A stretch of DNA of 64,000 bases from Granulosicoccus sp964437945 (GCA_964437945.1 CAYTJF010000003.1:5076-69075); one strand, 5' to 3'; positions 1-9,490 are shown, counted from the first letter of the stretch. Notes: generated by a model not told the origin, from the letters alone. Translations and numbers: made by a program.

Positions 1-82
1 CCCACAAGTAGCCCGACAATTTACGCAGATTCTGCAGGTCACGGCGGTTACTGTGTGGTGCTTCTTCTCTTCCGCCGCGCAT
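1..82 (-). CDS. Partial CDS, possible ABC exporter (N-terminus only)
   Basis: About 27 codons of a leftward reading frame begin with ATG at 82-80 and run off the left edge. The peptide starts MRGGREEAPHS and ends near RKLSGYLW, which resembles the N-terminal approach to the first membrane helix of ABCB/Atm1-type fused permease-ATPase exporters. No Shine-Dalgarno sequence is evident and no domain is reached, so the family assignment rests on a short resemblance. Any basic N-terminus could look similar. Confidence 0.3.
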   Translation of the reverse strand, partial: MRGGREEAPHSNRRDLQNLRKLSGYLW

Positions 83-174
83 AGTGTTGTTTGATTGTTA
101 GGAATTGGGATTAGAAAAAAGGCCGGCTACATTCTTGTTGCCGCGAGATACTGTAGGGATTACCGATCGCAAAT

Positions 175-1224
175 TCAAGCGCTCTGTGCACCGTTCAAAC
201 TTAATACGTGACTAAGCGCATCTTCGACCAGTTGAGGCACATCGGTGCAGCCTCCCCCGTTTTCACTGAGGTGCCTGCGCCACAATCTGGCTCCGGGCAT
301 ATCGTGGTACAGCGCAATCATATGACGGGTTAACGCACTGGCGCGAATACCTTTGTCAACCCAGGTTTGAACATAGTGTGCATATTCTCGCGCTACCACT
401 GCCAGTGCTGCAGCATCGCTTATCTGTGCCATTGCATCTGGCAATTCAGAGAAAACGCATTGGTCAGCCCGACCAAGAAAACCAGGTGTGTAATACGCTT
501 TACGACCAGACATCACACCATCTACATACTGTAAATGCATCTGCACGTCATCCCAGGTTTCGATACCGCCGTTAATCGTTATATGCAAATCTGGCAACGT
601 CTCTTTGAGTCGGTACACGTAGGGATAACGCAGTGGGGGTATGGTGCGATTCTCCTTTGGGCTCAATCCATCAAGCCAGGCCTTTCGAGCATGCACAATA
701 AATACACTACACCCAGCATCAGCCACTTGTCTGACAAACAGCTCCAGTGCGTCATAACTATCGTCGCGATCAATACCTAAACGACATTTGACCGAAACAG
801 GAACCGTTACCGCCGCTTGCATGGCACGTACACAACTGGCTACGGTTTCAGGTTCCGCCATCAGACAAGCGCCAAAGCGGCCAGACTGAACACGATCGCT
901 CGGACAACCAACGTTGATGTTGATTTCATCGTAGCCCCAGGTTTGCCCTATGCTGGCAGCCTCAGCCATCTCCGAAGGATCAGAACCACCAATCTGCAAC
1001 ACCACTGGATGGTCAACATCGCCTGTACCCAACAGGTATTCACGATCACCATGAATAATCGCTTTACTAGTCAACATTTCGGTATACAAAAGACTGTGCC
1101 GGCTCAACAACCGGGCCAGATAACGAAAGTGCCGATCGGATAGTTCCATCATGGGTGCAACAGCGAACCGGCGGTGCGCATCCAGGCCTGGTTGAGATTT
1201 GGCAGTTGGAGATGTTTCAGTCAT
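175..1224 (-). CDS. dusA: tRNA-dihydrouridine(20/20a) synthase DusA
   Basis: FMN enzyme that reduces uridine 20/20a in the D-loop of tRNA with NADPH. The 349-residue product has the TIM-barrel Dus signature: APMME near residue 23, the NVGCPSDRV motif near 103, and GRFGACLM just after it, which carries the catalytic cysteine. HARKAWLDGLSPKENR near residue 176 is the substrate-binding segment typical of DusA rather than DusB or DusC. Length is slightly above E. coli DusA (about 330). The start is ATG at 1224. It lies 8 nt after the stop of the upstream Gfo/Idh gene, so the two are probably cotranscribed, although no functional link is obvious. Confidence 0.93.
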   Translation of the reverse strand: MTETSPTAKSQPGLDAHRRFAVAPMMELSDRHFRYLARLLSRHSLLYTEMLTSKAIIHGDREYLLGTGDVDHPVVLQIGGSDPSEMAEAASIGQTWGYDEININVGCPSDRVQSGRFGACLMAEPETVASCVRAMQAAVTVPVSVKCRLGIDRDDSYDALELFVRQVADAGCSVFIVHARKAWLDGLSPKENRTIPPLRYPYVYRLKETLPDLHITINGGIETWDDVQMHLQYVDGVMSGRKAYYTPGFLGRADQCVFSELPDAMAQISDAAALAVVAREYAHYVQTWVDKGIRASALTRHMIALYHDMPGARLWRRHLSENGGGCTDVPQLVEDALSHVLSLNGAQSA

Positions 1225-1232
1225 AAATTTTT

Positions 1233-2354
1233 TTAGTACGAATCAACGTTCACCCAACCCTGTGTTTCCTGCGATGCCCAGGCAGCTTCAACGACCTGAT
1301 TGACCAGCATGCCATCTTTGAAGGTTGGCCAGACAGACTGCCTTGTGTGAATGGCGTGTAAGAAATCACGTGCCTCAATAGTAATCTGGTCCTGATAGCC
1401 AGTGCCATGGCCAGGCCCCAGGCAAAAATTGACGTAATCCGGATGTTCTGTATTGGTCAGAATTTTTCGAAATCCCTGTTGTGCCATTTCGCCTTCACGC
1501 TTGTACAACCAGATCGCATTCTGATCTTCCTGATCAAATCGTATAGCGCCAGTGGTACCAAATACTTCATAGATGTAGCCCATCTTGCGGCCGGTTGCGA
1601 CACGTGAAAAATACAGATGCCCCATCACCCCGTTGGCAAATCGACAAACGAATTGTCCGTGATCGTCATTGTTGACGGTTTGCATGCCGTTACCCTCTTG
1701 GGCCGGTCTTTGGGCATGAACGATTTCTATATCAGCACAGAGTCGCTCGATGGGTCCAATAAGCGCCATAGCTGCGTTTATCATGTGTGGGGAAAGATCG
1801 CCCATGGTACCGTTAGCCCGACCTTGACACCGCCAGGTGGCAGGCTCTTGCGGATCGGCATAAAAGTCTTCGGTGTGCTCACCACGAAAATAAGTGACCT
1901 CCCCTATTTCACCCGACTCGATCAATTTGCGAGCAAATTGTGAGGCTGGTGTGCGGATGTAGTTGAAGCCAACCATATTGGGAACATTGGATTGCTCAGC
2001 TGCCGCCACCATTTCTCGACTTTGCGCCAATGACTCGCCCAACGGCTTTTCACACAGCACCGGCTTACCCAACGCAAAGGCGGCTTTGGCGATCTCGAGA
2101 TGAGTCTCCTGCGGCGAGGCTATAACAATGGCCTCAACCTTCTCATCATTAACCAGTACACGCCAATCGTGAGTCGATCGCTTGAAACCAAAACTTTGCG
2201 CTTTGGCAGCCGCACCAGCTTCGGTTGTCGCGCAAATCATTTCGCACACTGGCCGCAGCGGTGTATCAAATACGGTCGCTACTGAATGCATTGCAACTGA
2301 ATGCAGTTTACCCATGTAGCCAGTGCCAACTATACCAATGCCGATGTCAACCAT
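1233..2354 (-). CDS. Gfo/Idh/MocA family oxidoreductase
   Basis: Predicted NAD(P)-dependent sugar or polyol dehydrogenase of 373 residues. An N-terminal Rossmann fold (GIVGTGYMGKLHS near residue 7) is followed by the family's EKPLGES motif near residue 100, which holds the catalytic lysine. GDLSPHMINAA near residue 185 matches the region with the catalytic histidine and substrate contacts. The C-terminal sheet domain looks complete. Substrate cannot be told; many relatives act on myo-inositol or hexoses. It is the first gene of a two-gene unit with dusA and is divergent from the formaldehyde dehydrogenase gene across 172 bp. Confidence 0.85.
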   Translation of the reverse strand: MVDIGIGIVGTGYMGKLHSVAMHSVATVFDTPLRPVCEMICATTEAGAAAKAQSFGFKRSTHDWRVLVNDEKVEAIVIASPQETHLEIAKAAFALGKPVLCEKPLGESLAQSREMVAAAEQSNVPNMVGFNYIRTPASQFARKLIESGEIGEVTYFRGEHTEDFYADPQEPATWRCQGRANGTMGDLSPHMINAAMALIGPIERLCADIEIVHAQRPAQEGNGMQTVNNDDHGQFVCRFANGVMGHLYFSRVATGRKMGYIYEVFGTTGAIRFDQEDQNAIWLYKREGEMAQQGFRKILTNTEHPDYVNFCLGPGHGTGYQDQITIEARDFLHAIHTRQSVWPTFKDGMLVNQVVEAAWASQETQGWVNVDSY

Positions 2355-2526
2355 ACTCGTGTAATTATCCGTGTGAGAAAATCAAATTGGGTCGTTCGAC
2401 CCACATTATAAAGGTTCAACTTCATTCAAATTGACCAATTGCGAGATTGTCGTTCAGGCAATTGTGCCCAAGGCTCTAAATTGAGAGAATGGCGCGATGT
2501 CGTCATAACAAACAGGAATCGATAGC

Positions 2527-3636
2527 ATGAAAACACGTGCAGCCGTTGCATTTGAGGCAGGAAAGCCATTAGAAGTCGTCGAAGTTGACCTGGAAGGCCC
2601 TAAAGATGGTGAGGTTTTAGTAGAAATGAAAGCCACTGGAATTTGCCACACCGACGAATTCACTCGCTCTGGGGCTGATCCCGAAGGGGCTTTCCCGGCC
2701 ATATTGGGTCATGAGGGCGCAGGCGTTGTGGTCGAGGTTGGCGCAGGTGTTAGTAGTCTGGAAGTCGGCGATCACGTGATTCCACTGTACACAGCAGAGT
2801 GCCGCGAATGCGAGTACTGCCTGAACCCGAAAACCAACCTGTGTCAAAAGGTACGTGCAACTCAAGGGCAAGGTGTGATGCCGGATGGCACCTCTCGTTT
2901 TTCGTACAAGGGTGAAAAGTTGCTGCATTATATGGGCTGCTCAACTTTTTCAAACTTCAGTGTATTGCCAGAGGTCTCGCTGGCCAAAGTGCGCAAAGAT
3001 GCTCCGTTCGATAAAATATGCTATATCGGCTGTGGCGTCACCACAGGCGTAGGCGCAGTCATGTTCACCGCTAAAGTTGAGCCAAATTCAACAGCCGTTG
3101 TGTTTGGACTGGGTGGTATTGGCTTGAACGTTATTCAGGGTCTTCGCCTCGTTGGCGCCAAACAAATTGTTGGTGTGGATTTGAACCCTGCCAAAGAAGC
3201 CACGGGTAAGCTCTTCGGCATGACCGATTTTGTTAACCCAGCCGATCACGGTGACAATCTGGTTGATCACCTGGTTGAGCTGACCGGCGGCGGTGCGGAC
3301 TACTCTTTCGAATGCATTGGTAACGTAGATGTTATGCGGGCTGCACTGGAGTGTTGCCATAAGGGTTGGGGCGAAAGCATCATTATTGGTGTTGCAGGTG
3401 CAGGTCAGGAAATCAAAACCCGTCCATTTCAGCTGGTTACTGGTCGCTCGTGGCGCGGTACCGCATTTGGTGGTGCCAGAGGTAGAACCGATGTGCCTAA
3501 AATCGTAGACATGTACATGGAAGGTCGAATAGATATCGACAACCTGATCACGCACACCATGCCATTAGACGATATCAACAAAGGGTTCGATCTCATGCAC
3601 TCAGGCGAAAGTATTCGCAGCGTGGTGTTGTACTGA
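2527..3636 (+). CDS. adhC: S-(hydroxymethyl)glutathione dehydrogenase (class III alcohol dehydrogenase)
   Basis: Zinc medium-chain dehydrogenase that oxidises the formaldehyde-glutathione adduct to S-formylglutathione with NAD. The 369 residues have the class III pattern: a catalytic-zinc ligand in TGICHTDE near residue 37, GHEGAGVV near 65, the four structural-zinc cysteines in CRECEYCLNPKTNLC (95-109), and the coenzyme loop GLGGIGLNVIQG near 197. Start ATG at 2527 follows AGGAA by 8 nt. The stop TGA overlaps the ATG of the S-formylglutathione hydrolase gene by one base (TGATG), so the two steps of formaldehyde oxidation are translationally coupled. No FrmR-type repressor gene is adjacent. 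Confidence 0.95.
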   Translation: MKTRAAVAFEAGKPLEVVEVDLEGPKDGEVLVEMKATGICHTDEFTRSGADPEGAFPAILGHEGAGVVVEVGAGVSSLEVGDHVIPLYTAECRECEYCLNPKTNLCQKVRATQGQGVMPDGTSRFSYKGEKLLHYMGCSTFSNFSVLPEVSLAKVRKDAPFDKICYIGCGVTTGVGAVMFTAKVEPNSTAVVFGLGGIGLNVIQGLRLVGAKQIVGVDLNPAKEATGKLFGMTDFVNPADHGDNLVDHLVELTGGGADYSFECIGNVDVMRAALECCHKGWGESIIIGVAGAGQEIKTRPFQLVTGRSWRGTAFGGARGRTDVPKIVDMYMEGRIDIDNLITHTMPLDDINKGFDLMHSGESIRSVVLY

Positions 3637-4469
3637 TGGAAACAGAATCAAGCTGGGCCAGTCATGGCGGTGTGTTATCAGTTCACACACACGATAGTGC
3701 TGTATGTGATTGCTCGATGCGTTTTGGCGTCTACGCACCACCGCAAGCCAAGGTTCGACAAGTACCCGTGTTGTGGTACTTGTCTGGTTTGACCTGCAGC
3801 TGGGCAAACGTGATGGAGAAATCCGGTATACAAGCCGCAGCCGCCAAACACGGCATAATGATAGTGGCGCCCGATACCAGCCCACGTGGTGATGTGGTGG
3901 CCGATGATGATGCCTACGATCTTGGACAGGGTGCTGGCTTTTACCTGACAGCAACACAGTCACCGTGGTCCAGCCACTTTAAAATGGATCAATACATTAC
4001 CGAAGAGCTACAGACTCTAATTGGAAAAGAATTTCCTGCCAATATGGCTTCTCAGGGAATTACCGGCCACTCTATGGGTGGCCATGGCGCGATAACATTG
4101 CACCTGAAACACCCGGAACTTTATAAAAGCGTTTCAGCATTCTCACCCATAACCAGCCCATCGATAGTCCCATGGGGTGACAAAGCACTGACTGCGTACC
4201 TGGGTAACGACAAATCAACATGGCAACAGTACGATGCCAGTGAACTGGTAAAAAAACAGGCAAGCAGTGCAAACATATTAATAGACACAGGCACCGGCGA
4301 TCAGTTTCTTGCAGAACAGTTGAAACCTGAATTGTTTATTGAAGTCTGTGAGCAAAACGAACAGGCAGTAAACTCTCGCATGCAACCCGACTATGATCAC
4401 TCTTATTATTTTATTGCGTCTTTCATTGCCGATCATTTAGAGCATCATGCTGCGATCCTGAATAGCTGA
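3636..4469 (+). CDS. fghA: S-formylglutathione hydrolase
   Basis: Serine esterase that splits S-formylglutathione to formate and glutathione, the second step after the dehydrogenase immediately upstream. The 277-residue alpha/beta hydrolase has the esterase D signature: LTCSWANVMEKSG near residue 51, nucleophile serine in GHSMGGHGA near 147, and the aspartate/histidine region DQFLAEQLKPE and YDHSYYFIASFI near the end. Length matches the family (about 280). The start ATG overlaps the upstream stop. The gene is better known as frmB or fghA. Confidence 0.95.
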   Translation: METESSWASHGGVLSVHTHDSAVCDCSMRFGVYAPPQAKVRQVPVLWYLSGLTCSWANVMEKSGIQAAAAKHGIMIVAPDTSPRGDVVADDDAYDLGQGAGFYLTATQSPWSSHFKMDQYITEELQTLIGKEFPANMASQGITGHSMGGHGAITLHLKHPELYKSVSAFSPITSPSIVPWGDKALTAYLGNDKSTWQQYDASELVKKQASSANILIDTGTGDQFLAEQLKPELFIEVCEQNEQAVNSRMQPDYDHSYYFIASFIADHLEHHAAILNS

Positions 4470-4508
4470 TGGTCTAATGCAATACACGGTGTTAGAACAC
4501 GTTATCTA

Positions 4509-5087
4509 ATGGCTGCAAACATCACCTCTGTAGAACAGCTTCGTGAGCTATACGGAGCTCCTACAGCAAGGTCTTTGAAAAAACAGACCGATTCGCTTAA
4601 CGGTACTTACCGACAATGGTTAGATCAATCCTGTTTTTTTGTTATTGCATCTTCTGGTATTAATGGCACAGATTGCACACCGCGTGGGGACAAAGCAGGT
4701 CAGGCGTATATTATTGCCGACGACAAAACGATTCTGATTCCCGACAGACGCGGTAATAACCGGCTCGATACTTTAAGCAATATCATCCACAACCCACGAG
4801 TCGCATTACTTTTTTTTATTCCAGGTATCGAACAAACCTTACGTGTATTGGGTCGCGCCACTGTGTCTAATGACGAAAAACTGCTCGATCGATTTGCACT
4901 TGAAAACAGCCGACCAATAACTTGCATCAGCGTATCCATTGAAGCTGTTTTTTTTCAGAATAACAGAGCATTGGCACGATCGAACCTTTGGACAAGCTCT
5001 CCTGTGGATACGACCTTGGTACCAACACCTGAACAGATGCTGCGCAGCGCTGACCCTGACTTCAATTCGAATAGTGACGACGGGTAA
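4509..5087 (+). CDS. Pyridoxamine 5'-phosphate oxidase-family FMN-binding protein
   Basis: A 192-residue split-barrel flavoprotein of the MSMEG_1061-like PPOX type. The family pattern is visible: FFVIASSGINGTDCTPRGDKAG near residue 43-64 (FMN/F420-binding strand and loop), then LIPDRRGNNRLDTLSNI near 77-93 and PRVALLFFIPG near 97. Members are often annotated as pyridoxamine oxidases, but this subgroup usually has no proven substrate. It starts 39 nt after fghA and precedes an FAD monooxygenase, all rightward, so a flavin-dependent redox operon is plausible. The C-terminus is acidic (SADPDFNSNSDDG). Confidence 0.82.
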   Translation: MAANITSVEQLRELYGAPTARSLKKQTDSLNGTYRQWLDQSCFFVIASSGINGTDCTPRGDKAGQAYIIADDKTILIPDRRGNNRLDTLSNIIHNPRVALLFFIPGIEQTLRVLGRATVSNDEKLLDRFALENSRPITCISVSIEAVFFQNNRALARSNLWTSSPVDTTLVPTPEQMLRSADPDFNSNSDDG

Positions 5088-5142
5088 CCAGCACCGAATG
5101 GCTGAGTAACACGCATTTGACGCCAAGTAATGCCTATTTAAT

Positions 5143-6396
5143 ATGAAGAGTATCGCCATAGTCGGTTGTGGGCCTGCTGGATTGTCTGCGGCAATCACGC
5201 TTCACGACGCTGGTCATCAAGTGTGTCTGTTCGAGCAGTTCGATACGCCTCGCCCTGTTGGTTCCGGGTTAATGCTGCAGCCAACCGGTCTTGATGTTCT
5301 GCAGAGTTTTGGCTTGCGCGAACAATGTGAAGCGCTTGGCCAACGCATTGATGGCATGCTCGGGCGAGTAGCGCCTGAGGGTAAAGTGGTACTGGACATT
5401 CAATACAATGCACTCAATGGTCGCCGTTATAACAACCTTTACGGCGTAGCGATACACCGGGCTTCTCTATTTCACGTACTGTTTGAGGCAGCTAAAAAAC
5501 GCGGCATTCAGATTGTCACTGATACCAGAGTCACCTCTATTGAAAATCTGCATGCAAACAAACAGAATGCTGAAGTCCGACTTATCGATCAATCAGGGTC
5601 GCGTTTACCCAACACATTCGAGTTGGTCGTAGATGCATCGGGCACACAATCACAATTGGCAAACCAGTCAGGTAACAGAGCGACACCCAAAGCCATGTCT
5701 TACGGCGCACTTTGGACCACAGTGGAATTAGATGAAAAGCTTTTTGATAAAACTCTGCTAGAACAACGTTACCAGGCCGCCAACATCATGGTTGGTGTGC
5801 TTCCTTGCGGTCGCTTACCCAATGAAGACAAACCGTTGGCCACGTTATTCTGGAGTATTAAAGCTGACCAGTTTGACGCGTTTGTTTCGAACGGTTTATC
5901 AGCATGGAAACAATCGGTAGAATCGCAATGGCCCAGCGTTGCAAGTTTACTCACAGGTATAAAACATATCGATCAACTAACCCACGCAACCTATACTCAC
6001 CACACCATGCGCAACCCCTACGCGCCTGGTATCGTGTTCATCGGTGATGCGGCACACGCAACCAGCCCTCAACTGGGCCAAGGCGCCAATATGGCATTGT
6101 TAGATGCACTCGCTTTAGCAAATGCGATAAGCAACAATGATAAATTTAATCACTTCGCACCACTGTATGCACGCATGCGTCGTTCCCATGTAAAACTATT
6201 CCAGGCCGCAAGCCTGATGCTCACTCCATTTTATCAGTCAGATAGTCGGCTATTACCCGCGATAAGAGATACGCTATTTGAACCGGTAACCAAGTTACCT
6301 TTTAGCAGCAAGCTGGTAGCGACACTGGGTTCAGGATTGCTAACTGACCCCATTAGCACGATTAACCGATTCGCCGAGCCCACCAACCCAAAGTGA
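5143..6396 (+). CDS. FAD-dependent monooxygenase (aromatic hydroxylase family)
   Basis: 417-residue single-component flavoprotein of the PHBH/UbiH-like group. It has the dinucleotide-binding GxGxxG (VGCGPAGLSAA near residue 7), the GSGLMLQPTGLDVL segment after the first helix, and the second FAD motif GDAAHATSPQLGQGAN near residue 302. NAD(P)H-dependent hydroxylation of an aromatic or polyketide-like substrate is the family role; the substrate is unknown. It follows the FMN protein by 55 nt. A truncated gene lies only 75 nt downstream. Confidence 0.85.
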   Translation: MKSIAIVGCGPAGLSAAITLHDAGHQVCLFEQFDTPRPVGSGLMLQPTGLDVLQSFGLREQCEALGQRIDGMLGRVAPEGKVVLDIQYNALNGRRYNNLYGVAIHRASLFHVLFEAAKKRGIQIVTDTRVTSIENLHANKQNAEVRLIDQSGSRLPNTFELVVDASGTQSQLANQSGNRATPKAMSYGALWTTVELDEKLFDKTLLEQRYQAANIMVGVLPCGRLPNEDKPLATLFWSIKADQFDAFVSNGLSAWKQSVESQWPSVASLLTGIKHIDQLTHATYTHHTMRNPYAPGIVFIGDAAHATSPQLGQGANMALLDALALANAISNNDKFNHFAPLYARMRRSHVKLFQAASLMLTPFYQSDSRLLPAIRDTLFEPVTKLPFSSKLVATLGSGLLTDPISTINRFAEPTNPK

Positions 6397-6471
6397 CTTA
6401 CCTGAAAAGCACGCTTCACGTTTTGATAACACTTTAATGCCCGATCAGTTTTATTTCGCGCAGGTTTAGCT

Positions 6472-7395
6472 ATGCCAATCATGCACGTGTCTTTACAGTG
6501 GCTTGGGTTACTTCGCTCTTTTGGTCTGTTGCCAAACTTGACCATATTCATCTCACCGCTTCGATGGATTGCTAATCGGTTGACTCCTTTTGGCTCAGAC
6601 TATGGTGGCATGCTGGTGGAAGTGGTTGGCACGTCGAGACAAAACTCGCGCTTGGTCGCCGGCACCTGGCGCCTTTGTGCGCAACCCGGCGAAGGTCCAT
6701 TCGTACCGACCATAGCAGCCAGAGCCATTCTGCGTAACATTCACCTGATACCATCTGGCGCCAGAGCATGCATCGGCGAGTTGCCATTGGGCCATTACGT
6801 ACAAGCCATGGATGAACTGGGTATAGACACAAGCAGTCACACACAAACTTTCAACTACCTGTTTGCTGATATGCTGGGTGATCACTGGCACGCGTTGCCG
6901 GAATCACAGCAAAACACACACTGTGTTATCGATAGGAAAACGCTAAAAGGTTTTGCAAAAATTACTCGTGGCACATCATTGATAACAAATTTAATCGCTG
7001 TTATTTTCAGATTACCAGCAGCAGCCGACAAAGTGTCTGTGAAAGTGGTCAAAACCCGCTTTGCCGAATCAGAAGTTTGGGAGCGTAAATTTAACGGAAA
7101 AAAGTTTAAATCCACGTTAAGCAAAGTGACAGCCGCCCCCAACCAGGTAAGTAAACCGTTGATGCAAGAACAATTCGGCCTTTTGAAGTTTACACTGGGG
7201 CTAAACATCGATAGCAAGGGCCTGCATTTTCCCGTTATCAGCGGCTCGTGTCTTGGTATCCCTATCCCAAAAGTGCTTCTACCCGCCAGTAACACACGTG
7301 AATTCGAAAAAGATGGCACTATGCATTTTTGCGTTGAATTGCTTGCCCCGTTTAAATTAGGCCTCATTGTGCGCTACGAAGGTTGGTTGACATGA
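6472..7395 (+). CDS. DUF4166 protein lacking its usual N-terminal NAD(P)-binding domain
   Basis: 307 residues. From about residue 130 to the end it matches the DUF4166 pattern, with runs such as FAKITRGTSLITNL, FRLPAAADKV, WERKFNGKKF and a closing LIVRYEGWL. Residues 1-120 (for example FGSDYGGMLVEV and GPFVPTIAARAI) look like the last third of the saccharopine-dehydrogenase-like domain that normally precedes DUF4166. The Rossmann half expected before it, roughly 250 residues, is absent: the preceding 75 nt and the complete monooxygenase gene leave no room. A start with AGG 9 nt upstream exists, so it may still be translated. Its stop overlaps the selO start (ATGA). Confidence 0.65.
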   Translation: MPIMHVSLQWLGLLRSFGLLPNLTIFISPLRWIANRLTPFGSDYGGMLVEVVGTSRQNSRLVAGTWRLCAQPGEGPFVPTIAARAILRNIHLIPSGARACIGELPLGHYVQAMDELGIDTSSHTQTFNYLFADMLGDHWHALPESQQNTHCVIDRKTLKGFAKITRGTSLITNLIAVIFRLPAAADKVSVKVVKTRFAESEVWERKFNGKKFKSTLSKVTAAPNQVSKPLMQEQFGLLKFTLGLNIDSKGLHFPVISGSCLGIPIPKVLLPASNTREFEKDGTMHFCVELLAPFKLGLIVRYEGWLT

Positions 7396-8927
7396 ATCAG
7401 ACACCCGAATTTCAATTCGACAACACGTATGCCAAGTTGTCCGACAAGCTGTCCAGCCAACAACTCCCTCAACCTGTATCTGAACCCGAGCTAATCGCAT
7501 TCAATTCTGCGCTGGCAGAGCAACTTAAACTGAACTCAGATGCATTGCAATCGCCTGCTGGTCTGGCAGTACTGGCAGGTAATAGCCTGCCCGATGGTGC
7601 AGAGCCTATCGCTTCGGTATACGGGGGACATCAGTTTGGTTATTGGGCAGGGCAATTAGGTGATGGACGTGCCATTTTATTAGGCGAGATACTGGACAAA
7701 GACGCTGTTCGATTCGACATTCAACTAAAAGGCGCAGGCCGAACCCCCTACTCTCGCGGCGGAGATGGACGCGCACCAGTGGGACCCATTGTGCGGGAGT
7801 ATATTGTCAGTGAGGCGATGGCCGCGATGGGGGTACCGACAACAAGAGCACTGGCAGCGGTTGCGACCGGTGACGACGTGTGGCGCGAAGAGATGCAACC
7901 TGGCGCTATTTTAACCCGCGTCGCGCAGAGCCATATAAGAGTCGGCACATTTCAGTATTTTGCCTCAAGGCGCGATAACGACACCATTAAGCTGCTAACC
8001 GATCATGTTATTGATCGCCATTATCCCGAACTCAACGCCGCCGATAACCCACCACTGGCCCTGCTTGAGAGCGTGCTCACCAATCAAGCCAGACTGGTTA
8101 GCCATTGGCAGTCGATCGGCTTTATTCACGGTGTGATGAATACGGATAACGCATCGGTTGCCGGACTTACCATTGACTATGGGCCATGTGCATTTATGGA
8201 TGACTATCATCCTGAAACGGTATTTAGTTCGATTGATCGTGGCAGTCGATACGCCTATAAGAACCAACCCGGTATAGCTCAATGGAATTGCGCAAATTTG
8301 GCCCAGTGTTTACTGCCTCTGATAGACACGGATGAAGAAAAATCGCGCAGCGCCGCACAAGCTGTTATCGACTCGTTTCCAGAAATTTTCGTACAAGAGT
8401 ATCTGTCGCGATTTCGCAAAAAACTGGGGCTGGCATCAGATCAGGCTGACGACTTACAACTCGTGTCAGACCTTCTGCAGATCATGGCCGACGCAAAAGT
8501 TGATTTCACCAATACTTTCAGGACGTTGAGCCATTGCAGCTTTGAAAACGATTCGTCAGAAACCCAAAACTCTGCTTTTGAACAAATTTTTGCGCAGCCC
8601 CAGCCCCAACCCACTTCTCATCCCACTTCTGATCCCATTTCTCATCCTATTTCTAAGTGGCTTGAGCGATGGCGTATGCGACACACCAGCGAGAGCAGCG
8701 ATTCTGCAACGCGCCAATCGCTGATGTATCAGTCGAACCCCGCCTATATTCCTCGCAACCATCAGATTGAACGCGTCATAGCTGCTGCAACACAAAAGGA
8801 TTATGCACCAATGCATACGCTTATAAAGGTACTGGCCAACCCATACAAAGAGCAGAAAGATATGGAACAGTTTTCCCAACCACCTAGAAAAGATGAAATC
8901 GTTCAAGCCACCTTCTGCGGCACTTGA
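7392..8927 (+). CDS. selO: SelO/YdiU family protein adenylyltransferase (pseudokinase)
   Basis: Selenoprotein-O family pseudokinase, here with cysteine, which transfers AMP to serine, threonine or tyrosine of redox proteins. Visible motifs include YGGHQFGYWAGQLGDGRA near residue 77, QLKGAGRTPYSRGGDGRA near 111, GVMNTDNAS near 250 (catalytic loop with metal ligands) and DYGPCAFMD. The C-terminus ends TFCGT with the penultimate redox cysteine of the family. I prefer ATG at 7392, which forms an ATGA overlap with the upstream stop, over a TTG three codons earlier. An oddity is a proline-rich insertion of 12-bp repeats at 8610-8657, near residues 407-422. Confidence 0.92.
   Translation: MNQTPEFQFDNTYAKLSDKLSSQQLPQPVSEPELIAFNSALAEQLKLNSDALQSPAGLAVLAGNSLPDGAEPIASVYGGHQFGYWAGQLGDGRAILLGEILDKDAVRFDIQLKGAGRTPYSRGGDGRAPVGPIVREYIVSEAMAAMGVPTTRALAAVATGDDVWREEMQPGAILTRVAQSHIRVGTFQYFASRRDNDTIKLLTDHVIDRHYPELNAADNPPLALLESVLTNQARLVSHWQSIGFIHGVMNTDNASVAGLTIDYGPCAFMDDYHPETVFSSIDRGSRYAYKNQPGIAQWNCANLAQCLLPLIDTDEEKSRSAAQAVIDSFPEIFVQEYLSRFRKKLGLASDQADDLQLVSDLLQIMADAKVDFTNTFRTLSHCSFENDSSETQNSAFEQIFAQPQPQPTSHPTSDPISHPISKWLERWRMRHTSESSDSATRQSLMYQSNPAYIPRNHQIERVIAAATQKDYAPMHTLIKVLANPYKEQKDMEQFSQPPRKDEIVQATFCGT
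8610..8657 (+). repeat. 12-bp in-frame tandem repeat in selO
   Basis: Four consecutive 12-base units of the type CCCACTTCTCAT encode HPTS/DPIS-like tetrapeptides. The last unit is diverged. They sit in the C-terminal third of SelO, between the kinase-like core and the terminal helices. Confidence 0.85.
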
Positions 8928-9490
8928 ACACTGGATTAGTTTATTTTCAAAATAAATTTTATATAAATGCGAATGAAATGTTCGCCCAACCAGTATTGTT
9001 ACCTACAAATTACAGCTGATTAATACTCATCGAATCAAATTAATCATACGCAGATCAGTTGGCATTTCTACGCACAACACATTAACTGCTTTCGCACTTC
9101 TACGTATAAGAAGACGATGCTTTAGCACTTATACCTACGATATTCTGCGCTGCAATTAAACCTTTTGTATTGTGCAATATAACTCAACCGACAAATTACT
9201 AAAATGTCATTCGCATTCTTGTAGAAATCTGCTCTTACCGAATTATTATTGACCGATCAGTTCACATTTTCGACACGTTAAAACGGAGGAGTAGTGCAAC
9301 TGTAGCTTTGTATCAAGTACAGCAAAATCCGAATTAATCTCAAGAATGGGTTGATCGGAGATCGCATTCAGGTCGACCAGTTATATCGTTGCATTCACAT
9401 AGCTGAATTCATCGAGTCCGCAATAACTATTCGAACCGAGCTTGAACAAATTGTCATTATAAAAAATTATTTCATTGGAAGATAAATAAT
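8928..9490. other. Intergenic region, no gene recognised
   Basis: 563 bp of AT-rich sequence with no convincing frame on either strand. It contains short similar segments (GCATTTCTACG, GCACTTCTACG near 9062 and 9095) and a further GCACTTCTACG lies near 9979, beyond the next gene. A promoter for the following GFA gene is likely here, but I cannot place one with confidence. Confidence 0.5.

Noticed and set aside
1617..1943. Long + strand frames opposite the Gfo/Idh gene and other housekeeping genes
   Set aside because: They are antisense frames of conserved genes, without ribosome sites or family motifs.
7383..7391. TTG start nine bases before the ATG of selO
   Set aside because: The ATG at 7392 overlaps the upstream stop as ATGA and keeps the family N-terminus; the extra three residues are not conserved.
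8610..8657. CRISPR-like regular spacing in selO and the 10407 repeat
   Set aside because: Units are contiguous without spacers and are coding in frame.
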